DNA of 64,000 nt from Runella limosa DSM 17973. Lineage in GTDB: Bacteria; Bacteroidota; Bacteroidia; Cytophagales; Spirosomataceae. The notes beneath the pieces were generated by a model. That model saw nothing but the letters and a program-made list of their open reading frames with translations, made no database searches and had not been told where the DNA came from. The stretch is from assembly GCF_000482465.1 (NCBI RefSeq), contig NZ_KI519420.1:235991-299990 (forward strand), read 5' to 3'. The position numbers and the translations under genes were made by a program. The stretch's first letter is position 1; every line of letters starts with the position of its first letter. Below are positions 54,311 to 62,727 of this stretch, in pieces.

Positions 54311-55471
54311 CTACAACTTGTCTAATGCTTGAGTCAGGTCATCAATAAGAAAATCAGCTTCTTCCAAGCCAATGTAAAACCGTATTAGGCGATGCTCTTG
54401 TTGATTTGGGTCAAACTCTTCTGGACGCAAGCCCGCGCACTTGGGCAATACCAACGATTCGTGACCACCCCAGCTTACGGCCAATAAAAAGTGGTTGAGG
54501 TCAAAGGTAAAGCGCTCTATTTGGGCGTGAGAGTTGGCTTTTATGGCCACCGTAAGCAAACCGCTGGCTCCCATCATTTGTTTTTTAGCAAGTTCGTATT
54601 GCGGGAAATCAGGATCAAGGGGGAAATAGACTTTTTCGATTTTGGGGTGATTTTTTAAGAAAGAAACCACTTTTTGGGTACTTTCTGCGCTTTGTTTGAG
54701 GCGAATCGGTAAGGTACGCAAGCCCCGCAACAACAACCACGCATTGAAAGGCGACACAAAAGCACCTGTATTGTGGGCCTCACGGTCAAAAATCTGCTTA
54801 ATCATGGCCTTACTCCCCGTGAGTACTCCCGCAACGGTATCAGAGTGCCCCCCGATGTATTTCGTAGCCGATTGCAAACAAAGGTCGATGCCAAAGCGAT
54901 GCGGTTTTTGAAAAATAGGAGTGCAATAGCTGTTGTCGATAATCGTAACAATGCCACGCGACTTGGCCAAACGAGCTATGGCTTCGAGGTCTTGCAGCTC
55001 AAACGTCAGGCTATTGGGCGATTCGAGGTAGATGACTTTGGTCGTAGGTTGGAGAGCCGCTTCAAAGTTGGCAATATCGGTACCGTCCACGTAAGTGGTG
55101 CTTACATTATAGCGAGTGAGTACGTTATCGAAAAGCTTCCACGCCCAGGTGTAGGGCTTGTGAACACTAATGATGTGGTCGCCCGCTTGGACGTTGGACA
55201 TGACGGCGCAAAAAATGGCCGAAGCGCCACTGTTGAGCACAAGGGCGTCTTCCGCTTCGTCGAGGGCGGCCAATTTTTTACGGAGAATATCCACCGTAGG
55301 GTTCATGCCCCGTGTGTAGAGGTAGTCCGACATTTCGTCTTCAAAGGCGCGGCGTAACGAGGCAAAGTCGTTGAAGGCAAAATTGCTGGTTTGGACAATC
55401 GGTGGGCTGACGGCGTTGAAGTACTGTTCGCGGTCTTCGGCGAGTTCGTTAATGATTTGGGAGTAGTGCAT
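54311..55471 (-). CDS. Cys/Met-metabolism PLP-dependent enzyme
   Basis: 386 residues. PLP-binding pattern YTRGMNPTVDILRKKLAALD, GASAIFCAVMSNVQAGDHII, the aspartate in TIIDNSYCTP and the lysine in QSATKYIGGHSD (near residue 198). Gamma-elimination/synthase enzyme of trans-sulfuration (cystathionine gamma-synthase / cystathionine beta-lyase / methionine gamma-lyase type). Exact reaction not decidable from sequence. Confidence 0.88.
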   Translation of the reverse strand: MHYSQIINELAEDREQYFNAVSPPIVQTSNFAFNDFASLRRAFEDEMSDYLYTRGMNPTVDILRKKLAALDEAEDALVLNSGASAIFCAVMSNVQAGDHIISVHKPYTWAWKLFDNVLTRYNVSTTYVDGTDIANFEAALQPTTKVIYLESPNSLTFELQDLEAIARLAKSRGIVTIIDNSYCTPIFQKPHRFGIDLCLQSATKYIGGHSDTVAGVLTGSKAMIKQIFDREAHNTGAFVSPFNAWLLLRGLRTLPIRLKQSAESTQKVVSFLKNHPKIEKVYFPLDPDFPQYELAKKQMMGASGLLTVAIKANSHAQIERFTFDLNHFLLAVSWGGHESLVLPKCAGLRPEEFDPNQQEHRLIRFYIGLEEADFLIDDLTQALDKL

Positions 55472-55547
55472 GAGAATAAAAAAGGAACAAAACTCCGCGA
55501 AGATAACCGAATCTACTAATTTGCTGCCTTCTATTTTTATTCATTTT

Positions 55548-56732
55548 ATGACAACACCACGTTCGTTAAAAGCCCTCATTGATTCCCTCAAAACTAATAG
55601 CCGCAAAGTAGGGCTGCTATGCAACCAAACGGCCTTTTTGTTTGAAGAAAAAATGTATTTGATGGATTGGTTGGCCAAAGAAAAAGTTCTAAAGACCATT
55701 TTTGTGCCAGAACACGGTCTTTTTTCTGAGCTTCAAGATCAAGAAGCGTTAGAAAATGCCGAAATTTATCATTTTTGGGAAGGTGTCAACTGCGTTTCTT
55801 TGTACGGTCACGACGAACAGAGCCTGAAAGTGTCGCCTGAGCAAGTAGAAGAATTAGATGGTATTCTGATTGATATTCAGGACGTTGGGTGTCGGTATTT
55901 TACGTATTTAACCACCATTGCGTATTTGTTTGAAACAATTTCCCGTTGTCAACGTCCACCGTGTGTGTGGGTGATAGACCATCCCAATCCCGCAGGTCGT
56001 CAAGTGGAAGGCTCACCCATTTCGGCTACTTATGCGTCTTTTATTGGGCACGAGGGGCTGCTACACCGCCACGGCCTGACGCTGGGAGAAATCGCAATGT
56101 GGCTAAAAGAGTTTTATAAAGGAACGTTTGACTTACAAGTACTTATGGCATCGACTCCCGACTATTTTATGCAAATCTATCCTTCTCCCAATTTCCCTTC
56201 GTTACAAACCGCCGAGCTTTACAGCGGCCAATGTCTGTTTGAAGCCACGATTTTGAGCGAAGGGCGCGGGACAACCCGTCCTTTTGAAATAGTGGGAGCA
56301 CCTTTTTTGCGTTGGGAAACCCTGCACCGCATCAAACACGACGTTGAACACCTAAGCAAAGAATATGATTGGTTCAATTACGTGTTGCGACCACTCCAGT
56401 TTATCCCCACTTTCCATAAATATGCCAATGAACTTTGCGGAGGTTTTCAAATACATTTATCTACGCACGTAAAAAACCATTCATTGCTGAGTTCATTGCT
56501 ACTGCTACGCGTCTTTAATGAACACATCCTAAATTTTTGGCGAACAGGCTCTTACGAAAAAGGAAATCCACGTACAGCATTAGAGATTTTGGTAGGGGAC
56601 AAATTGTTGCTTGATTTTGTGCGGGGTAAACAGCCGCTTTTAGAAGCAATTACTTATTTGAAAGAGTCTGAAAATCAATGGATTAATTCTGTTGGGTATT
56701 TATCAAAAGAACCTCTTTTTTCCTTGCTCTAG
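55548..56732 (+). CDS. DUF1343 / NamZ-like protein
   Basis: About 394 residues from ATG 55548 (MTTPRSLKALIDSLK). Domain signature: GLLCNQTAFLFE, FVPEHGLFSE, DGILIDIQDVGCRYFTYLTT and VIDHPNPAGRQVEGS. The characterised member is an exo-beta-N-acetylmuramidase that recycles cell-wall sugar. No signal peptide is visible here, unlike secreted relatives, so a cytoplasmic role in peptidoglycan recycling is possible. Confidence 0.85.
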   Translation: MTTPRSLKALIDSLKTNSRKVGLLCNQTAFLFEEKMYLMDWLAKEKVLKTIFVPEHGLFSELQDQEALENAEIYHFWEGVNCVSLYGHDEQSLKVSPEQVEELDGILIDIQDVGCRYFTYLTTIAYLFETISRCQRPPCVWVIDHPNPAGRQVEGSPISATYASFIGHEGLLHRHGLTLGEIAMWLKEFYKGTFDLQVLMASTPDYFMQIYPSPNFPSLQTAELYSGQCLFEATILSEGRGTTRPFEIVGAPFLRWETLHRIKHDVEHLSKEYDWFNYVLRPLQFIPTFHKYANELCGGFQIHLSTHVKNHSLLSSLLLLRVFNEHILNFWRTGSYEKGNPRTALEILVGDKLLLDFVRGKQPLLEAITYLKESENQWINSVGYLSKEPLFSLL

Positions 56733-56774
56733 TGCTTACAGGTGGACCGTTAAATAACTTCGTGTAATAAATAC

Positions 56775-56835
56775 GCAAAATATTTTGCAGGTTTGAAATG
56801 GAATATTTTACTTTGTGTTGTTAATACGCAAAGTA
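56775..56835. promoter_or_regulatory. Candidate NrtR operators upstream of the Nudix regulator
   Basis: A perfect 14-bp palindrome (56775-56788, GCAAAATATTTTGC) and a 10/7/10 inverted repeat (TACTTTGTGT at 56809-56818 and ACGCAAAGTA at 56826-56835) that ends one base before the start codon. Both share ATACGCAAA. Likely self-regulation of the NAD salvage cluster. Confidence 0.62.
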
Positions 56836-56836
56836 A

Positions 56837-57484
56837 ATGCCAGACGAACTATCAATTTATCCTCGCCCTTCGGTCACTATTGACTGTGTTGTATTTGGTT
56901 ATGATGGAGAGCAGCTGTCGATTTTGCTCCTCAATCGCCGAGATGAACCATTTGCCAATCAATGGACGCTGCCAGGTGGTTTTTTACACTTGGAAGAAAC
57001 GTTTGAAGAGGCAGCACAACGGATTTTGAAGGACAAAACGGGGATTGAAAACCTTTTTTTAGAGCAATTGTACACCTTTGGAGGGCTTTCGCGTGACCCT
57101 AGAGGTCGGGTGCTTTCGGTGGCCTATTACGCTTTGGTCAACCCAGCAAAATATCAATTGATGGTTGGACAAATGGCGAATGAGTTAAGGTGGTTTAATT
57201 GGAAGCAGCTCCCTTCGTTGGGGTTTGATCACGCGCAAATTGCTCAACTTGCCCAAGTGCGTTTAGCTGCCAAAATTCATTACCAACCCATTGGTTTTGA
57301 GTTGTTGAATGCTCAGTTTACGATGAGTGAATTGCAGGCATTGCACGAATGTATTTTGGGTGAAACACTTGACCGCCGCAATTTTCACAAGCGCATGATG
57401 GCTTCGGGTTTACTACGAAGTACGGGCGAGCGCCGAGAAGGGTTGAAAAGTCGTCCTGCTGAACTGTTTGAGTTTATTCCTTGA
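56837..57484 (+). CDS. nrtR: NrtR-like Nudix-domain transcription regulator
   Basis: 215 residues. Nudix-type N-terminal domain with GGFLHLEETFEEAAQRILKD (residues near 48-68; Nudix box partly degenerate, Lys and Ile replace core residues) and a C-terminal winged-helix region (LNAQFTMSELQALHECILGE then RMMASGLLRSTGERREG). This is the NrtR arrangement: ADP-ribose binds the Nudix domain to relieve repression of NAD genes. It sits before nadV and prs, 30 bases ahead of nadV. Divergent Nudix residues suggest ligand binding without hydrolysis. Confidence 0.87.
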   Translation: MPDELSIYPRPSVTIDCVVFGYDGEQLSILLLNRRDEPFANQWTLPGGFLHLEETFEEAAQRILKDKTGIENLFLEQLYTFGGLSRDPRGRVLSVAYYALVNPAKYQLMVGQMANELRWFNWKQLPSLGFDHAQIAQLAQVRLAAKIHYQPIGFELLNAQFTMSELQALHECILGETLDRRNFHKRMMASGLLRSTGERREGLKSRPAELFEFIP

Positions 57485-57514
57485 AAATTAAATAGATACG
57501 TTTACACAGTTGCC

Positions 57515-58990
57515 ATGAAAACATTACCAATTTTATTAAAAGACGGGTATAAAGTAGGACATAAATTCCAATACCCAGAGGGGACAACCTTGGTTTATTC
57601 AAACTTTACGCCCCGCAAATCAAGAAATCCAGAACAAAACGAAATTGTATTTTTTGGGTTGCAGTACTTTATCAAAGAATACCTCATTCACCAGTTTGAC
57701 GAAAATTTCTTTCAACGTCCCAAAGCCGAAGTAGTACAACAATACAAACGTCGTATTGATAATTATTTGGGAAAAGACAGTATTCCCTACGAACATATCG
57801 AAGCATTACATGACTTGGGGTACTTACCCCTTCTCATCAAAGCATTGCCCGAAGGTAGTCGTGTGCTCATGCGTGTGCCTGTGTTGACGATTCGAAATAC
57901 CAAGCCTGAGTTTTTTTGGTTGACCAATATGCTCGAAACGTTGATGAGTGCTATTTTATGGAAACCGTGCACGTCAGCAACCACGGCGTTTGAGTATGTA
58001 CAAACCTTTACCAACTATGCCCGTGAAACAGTAGGCGATGACCTCAGTTTTGTCCCTTGGCAAGGCCACGACTTCAGTTTTAGAGGAATGTCGGGGATTG
58101 AAGATGCCGTCATGAGTGGCGCAGGGCACTTGCTGAGTTTTACAGGAACAGATACGATTCCCGCGATTGATTTCTTTGAAACTTACTACAATGCCGATTG
58201 TGAAGCCGAACTGATTGGAGGGTCGGTGCCTGCTACGGAGCACAGCGTCATGTGTATGGGAACAAAAGATGCAGAAATAGAAACGTTTGAACGCTTGATA
58301 AAAGAGGTATATCCTACTGGCGTGGTGTCTATTGTGAGCGATACGTGGGATTTTTGGCAAGTAATTACGGAGTTCTTACCGCAACTTAAAAGCCAAGTTT
58401 TGGCACGTGATGGAAAAGTAGTTATTCGCCCCGACAGTGGTGATCCCGTAAAAATTATTGTTGGCGACCCAACAGCGCCCGTTGATTCTCCCGAGTACAA
58501 AGGAGCGATAGCGTGCATGTGGGAAACGTTTGGAGGGAGCGTTACTCCGCAGGGATTTAAGTTGCTAGACCCACACATTGGGCTTATTTACGGGGATAGT
58601 ATTACGCCTGCTCGGCAGATAGCCATCTTGGAAGGACTAAAACAAAAAGGCTTCGCTAGTTATAACGTGGTACTAGGAATAGGTTCATACACTTATGAAT
58701 ACGTTACGCGTGATACCTTCGGGTTCGCGATGAAAGCTACTTACGGCGAAGTGGACGGTGAGGGGCGTGATATTTTTAAAGACCCTAAAACGGATGATGG
58801 TACGAAGAAATCGGCCAAAGGCTTAATGGCGGTGCATAAGGATGGCGCTACGGGACAGTATGTTTTGCAAGACCAATGCACGTGGGAAGAAGAAGCCCAA
58901 GGAGAGCTTAAAACGGTCTTTTTGGATGGAAAACTTACGATAGATTGGACTCTGGCAGAAATACGGGCACGGGTGCAACAGCAGCTTTAA
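57515..58990 (+). CDS. nadV: Nicotinamide phosphoribosyltransferase
   Basis: 491 residues. NAMPT signature: DGYKVGHKFQYPEGTTLVYS, PWQGHDFSFRGMSGIEDA, SVPATEHSVM and VVIRPDSGDPVK with the catalytic aspartate and arginine. It joins nicotinamide to PRPP to form NMN, the first step of the two-step salvage route to NAD. Lies 30 bases after the regulator and upstream of the PRPP synthetase. Confidence 0.95.
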   Translation: MKTLPILLKDGYKVGHKFQYPEGTTLVYSNFTPRKSRNPEQNEIVFFGLQYFIKEYLIHQFDENFFQRPKAEVVQQYKRRIDNYLGKDSIPYEHIEALHDLGYLPLLIKALPEGSRVLMRVPVLTIRNTKPEFFWLTNMLETLMSAILWKPCTSATTAFEYVQTFTNYARETVGDDLSFVPWQGHDFSFRGMSGIEDAVMSGAGHLLSFTGTDTIPAIDFFETYYNADCEAELIGGSVPATEHSVMCMGTKDAEIETFERLIKEVYPTGVVSIVSDTWDFWQVITEFLPQLKSQVLARDGKVVIRPDSGDPVKIIVGDPTAPVDSPEYKGAIACMWETFGGSVTPQGFKLLDPHIGLIYGDSITPARQIAILEGLKQKGFASYNVVLGIGSYTYEYVTRDTFGFAMKATYGEVDGEGRDIFKDPKTDDGTKKSAKGLMAVHKDGATGQYVLQDQCTWEEEAQGELKTVFLDGKLTIDWTLAEIRARVQQQL

Positions 58991-58998
58991 ACCTATAT

Positions 58999-59247
58999 TT
59001 TGAACCATATAAGTCATATAAGAGATGATAAGTTTCTTTCTTATACAGGTTAAACGCATTAAAAAAAGTAGCCTCAGCGAGGTGAAATCTTAGTAGAAAA
59101 AAGGGATAAAGGTTATCCCAGAGCCCCATCGGGGTGACATCTTTCACCGAACGTTGGCCGTCCCCATGGGGCTTTGATTCATTTTTCTACTAAGATGTAG
59201 CTCCTCTATATTTTAACACGTTTAAGCTGTTTTTTATATGGTTCAAA
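58999..59247. repeat. 249-bp MITE-like element with 14-bp terminal inverted repeats
   Basis: TTTGAACCATATAA (58999-59012) and TTATATGGTTCAAA (59234-59247) are perfect complements. A second perfect inverted repeat lies inside (59088-59101 and 59182-59195). The core holds GGGATAAAGGTTATCCC and GCCCCATCGGGGTGACATC-type REP hairpins. CATATAAG occurs twice in the left end. No reading frame. It fills the nadV-prs gap almost completely. Confidence 0.8.
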
Positions 59248-59268
59248 AAAACGAAAAAAGAAACTCAA

Positions 59269-60102
59269 ATGAACCTTAACTTAATTACGCCGCAAAAAAG
59301 CGAAATAGCTTTCAAAAGCTTTACCTTTCCCGATGGGCAGCCTCATATCAAATTAGAGTCCATTCCCACCACGACTAAGCACGTACATATTTTGACACGT
59401 TTATCGACCATGAACGATGTATTTCTCTGCCTAGCCGCGAAAAATGCCCTCGACTATGCGGGAGTGGAAACAGTTGACGTCACTATATCGTACCTGATGG
59501 CGGCACGGATGGACAGAGTAATGACCCAAGGAGAGCCGTTTTCGCTCAAAATTGTGGCGGATATACTCAATGCAGGACAATTTCGTAAAGTCCATATTTT
59601 TGATCCTCACTCGGATGTAGCTACCGCATTGATTCACCGTTCGATGGCGATTTCTAACCTGACATTGGTCAAAAAAGCAATGGAAGCGTTTTCTAGTCTG
59701 ACCAATAAAGATTATTATTTGGTCTCTCCCGACTCAGGAGCATTGAAAAAGGTGTATAAAATTGCAGAAGCAATTGGGGCAGAACGGGTAGCTGAATGTA
59801 TCAAATTTAGAGACGTAAAAACGGGACAGCTGTCTGGTTTTAAAACGTTTGAAGAAGATTTTGGTCAACGACCTTGTTTTATCATTGATGATATTTGCGA
59901 TGGTGGCGGCACTTTTGCGGGACTGGCCGCACTTTTGAAAAGCCGAAATGCAGGAAAAGTAATTTTGATTGTCAGTCACGGTATTTTCAGCCGAGGGCTT
60001 TCCATTGAAGGGGTTGATTACGTCGTCAGTACCAACTCCTTCAAAGAGTTTTCTGAAACCCCGTCTTCTGTTCGTATCTTTCCCGTAGAATCAGTTCTGT
60101 AA
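59269..60102 (+). CDS. prs: Ribose-phosphate pyrophosphokinase (PRPP synthetase)
   Basis: 277 residues, shorter than the usual 310. KKHVHILTRLSTMNDVFLCL-like N-terminal half, FDPHSDV loop, SPDSGALKKV and the PRPP-loop ERVAECIKFRDVKTG / FIIDDICDGGGTFAGL, the PRTase motif with two consecutive Asp. It makes PRPP from ribose 5-phosphate and ATP, the co-substrate of NadV. The divergent sequence and location point to a dedicated salvage copy. Confidence 0.9.
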   Translation: MNLNLITPQKSEIAFKSFTFPDGQPHIKLESIPTTTKHVHILTRLSTMNDVFLCLAAKNALDYAGVETVDVTISYLMAARMDRVMTQGEPFSLKIVADILNAGQFRKVHIFDPHSDVATALIHRSMAISNLTLVKKAMEAFSSLTNKDYYLVSPDSGALKKVYKIAEAIGAERVAECIKFRDVKTGQLSGFKTFEEDFGQRPCFIIDDICDGGGTFAGLAALLKSRNAGKVILIVSHGIFSRGLSIEGVDYVVSTNSFKEFSETPSSVRIFPVESVL

Positions 60103-60115
60103 ATATACGTTTCAA

Positions 60116-61009
60116 ATGAAAAAACTCATCACGGTAATCACGGCTTGGATTTTTACCATTACTCTGTACGCCCAACCCAAAACAGTGGTTTTTCAAACTG
60201 ATTTTGGGCTGAAAGACGGCGCGGTATCGGCCATGAAGGGCGTGGCTATGGGCGTAAATCCCGCACTACGGCTGTTTGATTTGACCCATGAAATTCCTGC
60301 GTATAACATTTGGGAGGCTGCCTACCGTCTCGAACAAACTGCGACCTACTGGCCTAAAGGAACCGTATTTGTGTCGGTGGTTGACCCAGGTGTGGGAACC
60401 GACCGTAAATCGGTGGTGCTAAAAACCAAGAGCGGGCATTTTTTCGTTGGACCCGATAACGGGAGTTTTACACTTGTGGCCGAGTCGTTGGGGATACAAG
60501 AAGTTCGGCAAATAAACGAAGCCATCAATCGCCGCCAAAATTCGCAAGGCTCTTATACCTTTCATGGGCGTGACGTTTATGCTTACACCGCTGCGAGATT
60601 GGCGGCAGGGGTTATTACGCTGGCGCAAGTAGGGGCGCGTTTGCCCAACGAAGTGGTTCGGATTCCGTACCAAAAAGCCATTGTAGAAGGAAATACCATT
60701 GTCGGAACTATCCCAATTTTGGACGTTCAGTACGGGAACGTTTGGACAAACATCCCCGCTGAGATGGTGAAAAATTGGGGTTTAACGGCAGGTAAAAAGG
60801 TGATGGTGACGGTTTGGGAGGGAGACAAAGAGGTGTTTCGTGGTGAAATGCCTTTTACCAATACCTTCGGAGAAGTGCCCGAAGGACAAACTCTTTGTTA
60901 TTTGAATAGCTTGATGAATTTCTCTTTTGCTACCAATATGGGTGATTTCTCGGGCAAATATGGTGTCAAAAGCGGGCCAAATTGGAAAGTGAGGCTAGAA
61001 AAACGCTGA
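60116..61009 (+). CDS. Exported SAM hydrolase/fluorinase-fold protein (DUF62)
   Basis: 297 residues. Signal peptide (MKKLITVITAWIFTITLYAQ). FQTDFGLKDGAVSAMKGV, VVDPGVGT and FVGPDNGSFT carry the three conserved Asp patterns of the SAM hydroxide adenosyltransferase / fluorinase family. The enzyme splits SAM with water or halide in the cytosol; an exported copy is odd. Starts 14 bases after prs, so probably in the same transcript. Confidence 0.85.
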   Translation: MKKLITVITAWIFTITLYAQPKTVVFQTDFGLKDGAVSAMKGVAMGVNPALRLFDLTHEIPAYNIWEAAYRLEQTATYWPKGTVFVSVVDPGVGTDRKSVVLKTKSGHFFVGPDNGSFTLVAESLGIQEVRQINEAINRRQNSQGSYTFHGRDVYAYTAARLAAGVITLAQVGARLPNEVVRIPYQKAIVEGNTIVGTIPILDVQYGNVWTNIPAEMVKNWGLTAGKKVMVTVWEGDKEVFRGEMPFTNTFGEVPEGQTLCYLNSLMNFSFATNMGDFSGKYGVKSGPNWKVRLEKR

Positions 61010-61020
61010 GATAGACAGTT

Positions 61021-61053
61021 AGACTTTCCAAGTTTCAAAAACTTGGAAAGTCT
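61021..61053. terminator. Terminator between convergent genes
   Basis: Perfect 15-bp inverted repeat: arms 61021-61035 and 61039-61053, 3-base loop, moderately T-rich flanks. It can stop both the exported SAM-hydrolase gene and the converging GH10-like gene that ends at 61057. Confidence 0.82.
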
Positions 61054-61056
61054 GTT

Positions 61057-62610
61057 CTATTTCCGAGCTAACCGAGCATAGACCGTCGCCAAAACAGGCT
61101 CACTTTCGTTGTGAAGGCGGTCGAGTGCCGTAACAGCGTAGGTGTAGCGCCTTCCACGTTTGGCACTTTTATCAAGCGCGCGCGTTTGGCCTTCATAGCA
61201 GCCTGCCAATAGGCGAGGAGCTTCACTGTCGGAATAACGATAAACGGCATAATAGTGAGCAAGGCTACCGTCGCGAGCTGCCTCCGAGGCCGCCCAACGC
61301 AGTTCGACGCCGTCGCGGGTATCTTTTACCTGTAAATTCTTGGGAGTCAAAGGAGGCGTATGGTCTTTCCACGGCATGGTGGGAGGGAATGCAGGCTCTT
61401 TGTAGAAATTGGTACGCAAGGAGTCGGCGTGACCCAACTTGTTTCCAATTAATGACTTTGAACTGAAGAAAACACTGCCCAAAATTTCAGGATTGAGGCG
61501 GATAAACCGCATCTGACTCGGAAACTCAGACGGATTAGCCCACGTTCTGTCTTTGTCTTCAGTGCCAATCCGATACGGGCCTTGACCAATGTACAAATGG
61601 CGCCCATAAGTATAGGGTAACCACCAGGAAGTCACAATTTTAAAAGGGACTTTGTCAAATTTTGTAGAAAAATAAATCTGCGGAACAAGGTAATCAATCC
61701 AGCCCGCTTTCATCCATTTTTTCGTATCCGCATACAGGTTATCGTAGGATGTTTGCCCAGCCTCCGTGGCCGAACCCGAAGGGTCATCTTTTCGATTTCT
61801 CCACACTCCAAATGGGCTTACTCCAAATTTAACGTAGGGTTTTTCGGCCGTGATGGCATCGCTGATTTGTTTGATAAGTTTATCAACATTGTCGCGGCGC
61901 CAGTCATTTTTGTTGCGAAACCGACTGCCGTACTGTTGGTACGCTTCTTCGTCTTTGAGTGTTTGGCCAGTAACGGTATAAGGGTAAAAATAGTCGTCAA
62001 AATGAATGCCGTCCACGTCGTATTCGTGGACAATGTTGGTTGTTACCGACGTAATATAATCCCGAACTTCAGGGAGACCAAAGTTAAATAGTTTATAGCC
62101 ATCGTAATCAAACACCCATTCAGGACGTTTGCGGCCAATGTTGTCGTTGGAAATACTCTTGCTTGCTCGGTGAGCCGTGCGGTTGAGGTTGAGCCACGCG
62201 TGAAATTCAATGCCCCGACGGTGGCATTCTTCAATCATAAAATCGAGGGGGTCGTAAAAAGGCTCGGGGGCTTTGCCCTGTTTTCCTGTCAGCCACTCAG
62301 ACCAAGGTTCTTCGCCACGGGCATAAAAAGCATCGGCAGCGGCTCGTACTTGCACAAAAACTGCGTTGATGCCCATCCGTTTGTGTGTTTCAATGAGCCG
62401 AATAAACTCCTCCCGTTGTTCAGCGGGAGGAAGGTTTTTGCGGCTGGGCCAATCAATGTTATCGACCGTTGCAATCCAAACCGCCCGCATTTCGCGTTTC
62501 ATACCCATTGGGCCAAAATCACGAGGAGTGGTACGCGGTTTTTTGGATGATTTGCAACCTTCTAACACTAAAAACAGCAGCAGGCAGAGCCAAGCGAGGT
62601 GTTTTTTCAC
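61057..62610 (-). CDS. Family-10-like glycosyl hydrolase lipoprotein (GHL10)
   Basis: About 517 residues from GTG 62610 (MKKHLAWLCLLLFLVLEGCK; lipobox LEGC). The glycosyl hydrolase-like 10 barrel follows: MRAVWIATVDNIDWPS, GINAVFVQVRAAADAFY, GIEFHAWLNLNRTA and DGIHFDDYFYPY with the acidic pair. A C-terminal fibronectin-like domain (about 420-510, PKNLQVKDTRDGVELRWAAS). No ATG is in range; a TTG four codons upstream is possible. Outer-membrane or periplasmic polysaccharide or peptidoglycan hydrolase; substrate unknown. Confidence 0.85.
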   Translation of the reverse strand: MKKHLAWLCLLLFLVLEGCKSSKKPRTTPRDFGPMGMKREMRAVWIATVDNIDWPSRKNLPPAEQREEFIRLIETHKRMGINAVFVQVRAAADAFYARGEEPWSEWLTGKQGKAPEPFYDPLDFMIEECHRRGIEFHAWLNLNRTAHRASKSISNDNIGRKRPEWVFDYDGYKLFNFGLPEVRDYITSVTTNIVHEYDVDGIHFDDYFYPYTVTGQTLKDEEAYQQYGSRFRNKNDWRRDNVDKLIKQISDAITAEKPYVKFGVSPFGVWRNRKDDPSGSATEAGQTSYDNLYADTKKWMKAGWIDYLVPQIYFSTKFDKVPFKIVTSWWLPYTYGRHLYIGQGPYRIGTEDKDRTWANPSEFPSQMRFIRLNPEILGSVFFSSKSLIGNKLGHADSLRTNFYKEPAFPPTMPWKDHTPPLTPKNLQVKDTRDGVELRWAASEAARDGSLAHYYAVYRYSDSEAPRLLAGCYEGQTRALDKSAKRGRRYTYAVTALDRLHNESEPVLATVYARLARK

Positions 62611-62727
62611 GGAATGATGCAAGCGTTTAAAATGAGCAAAAAAGATTGGTTACACCCACAAATGTAATGATTTTGCCCAATCAATGTTGCATCCTTTATC
62701 TTGCGGTACAAAAACCCTGAAAGTTGC

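Noticed and set aside
54773..55357. 194-codon frame opposite the PLP enzyme
   Set aside because: Shadow of the coding strand; no conserved motif.
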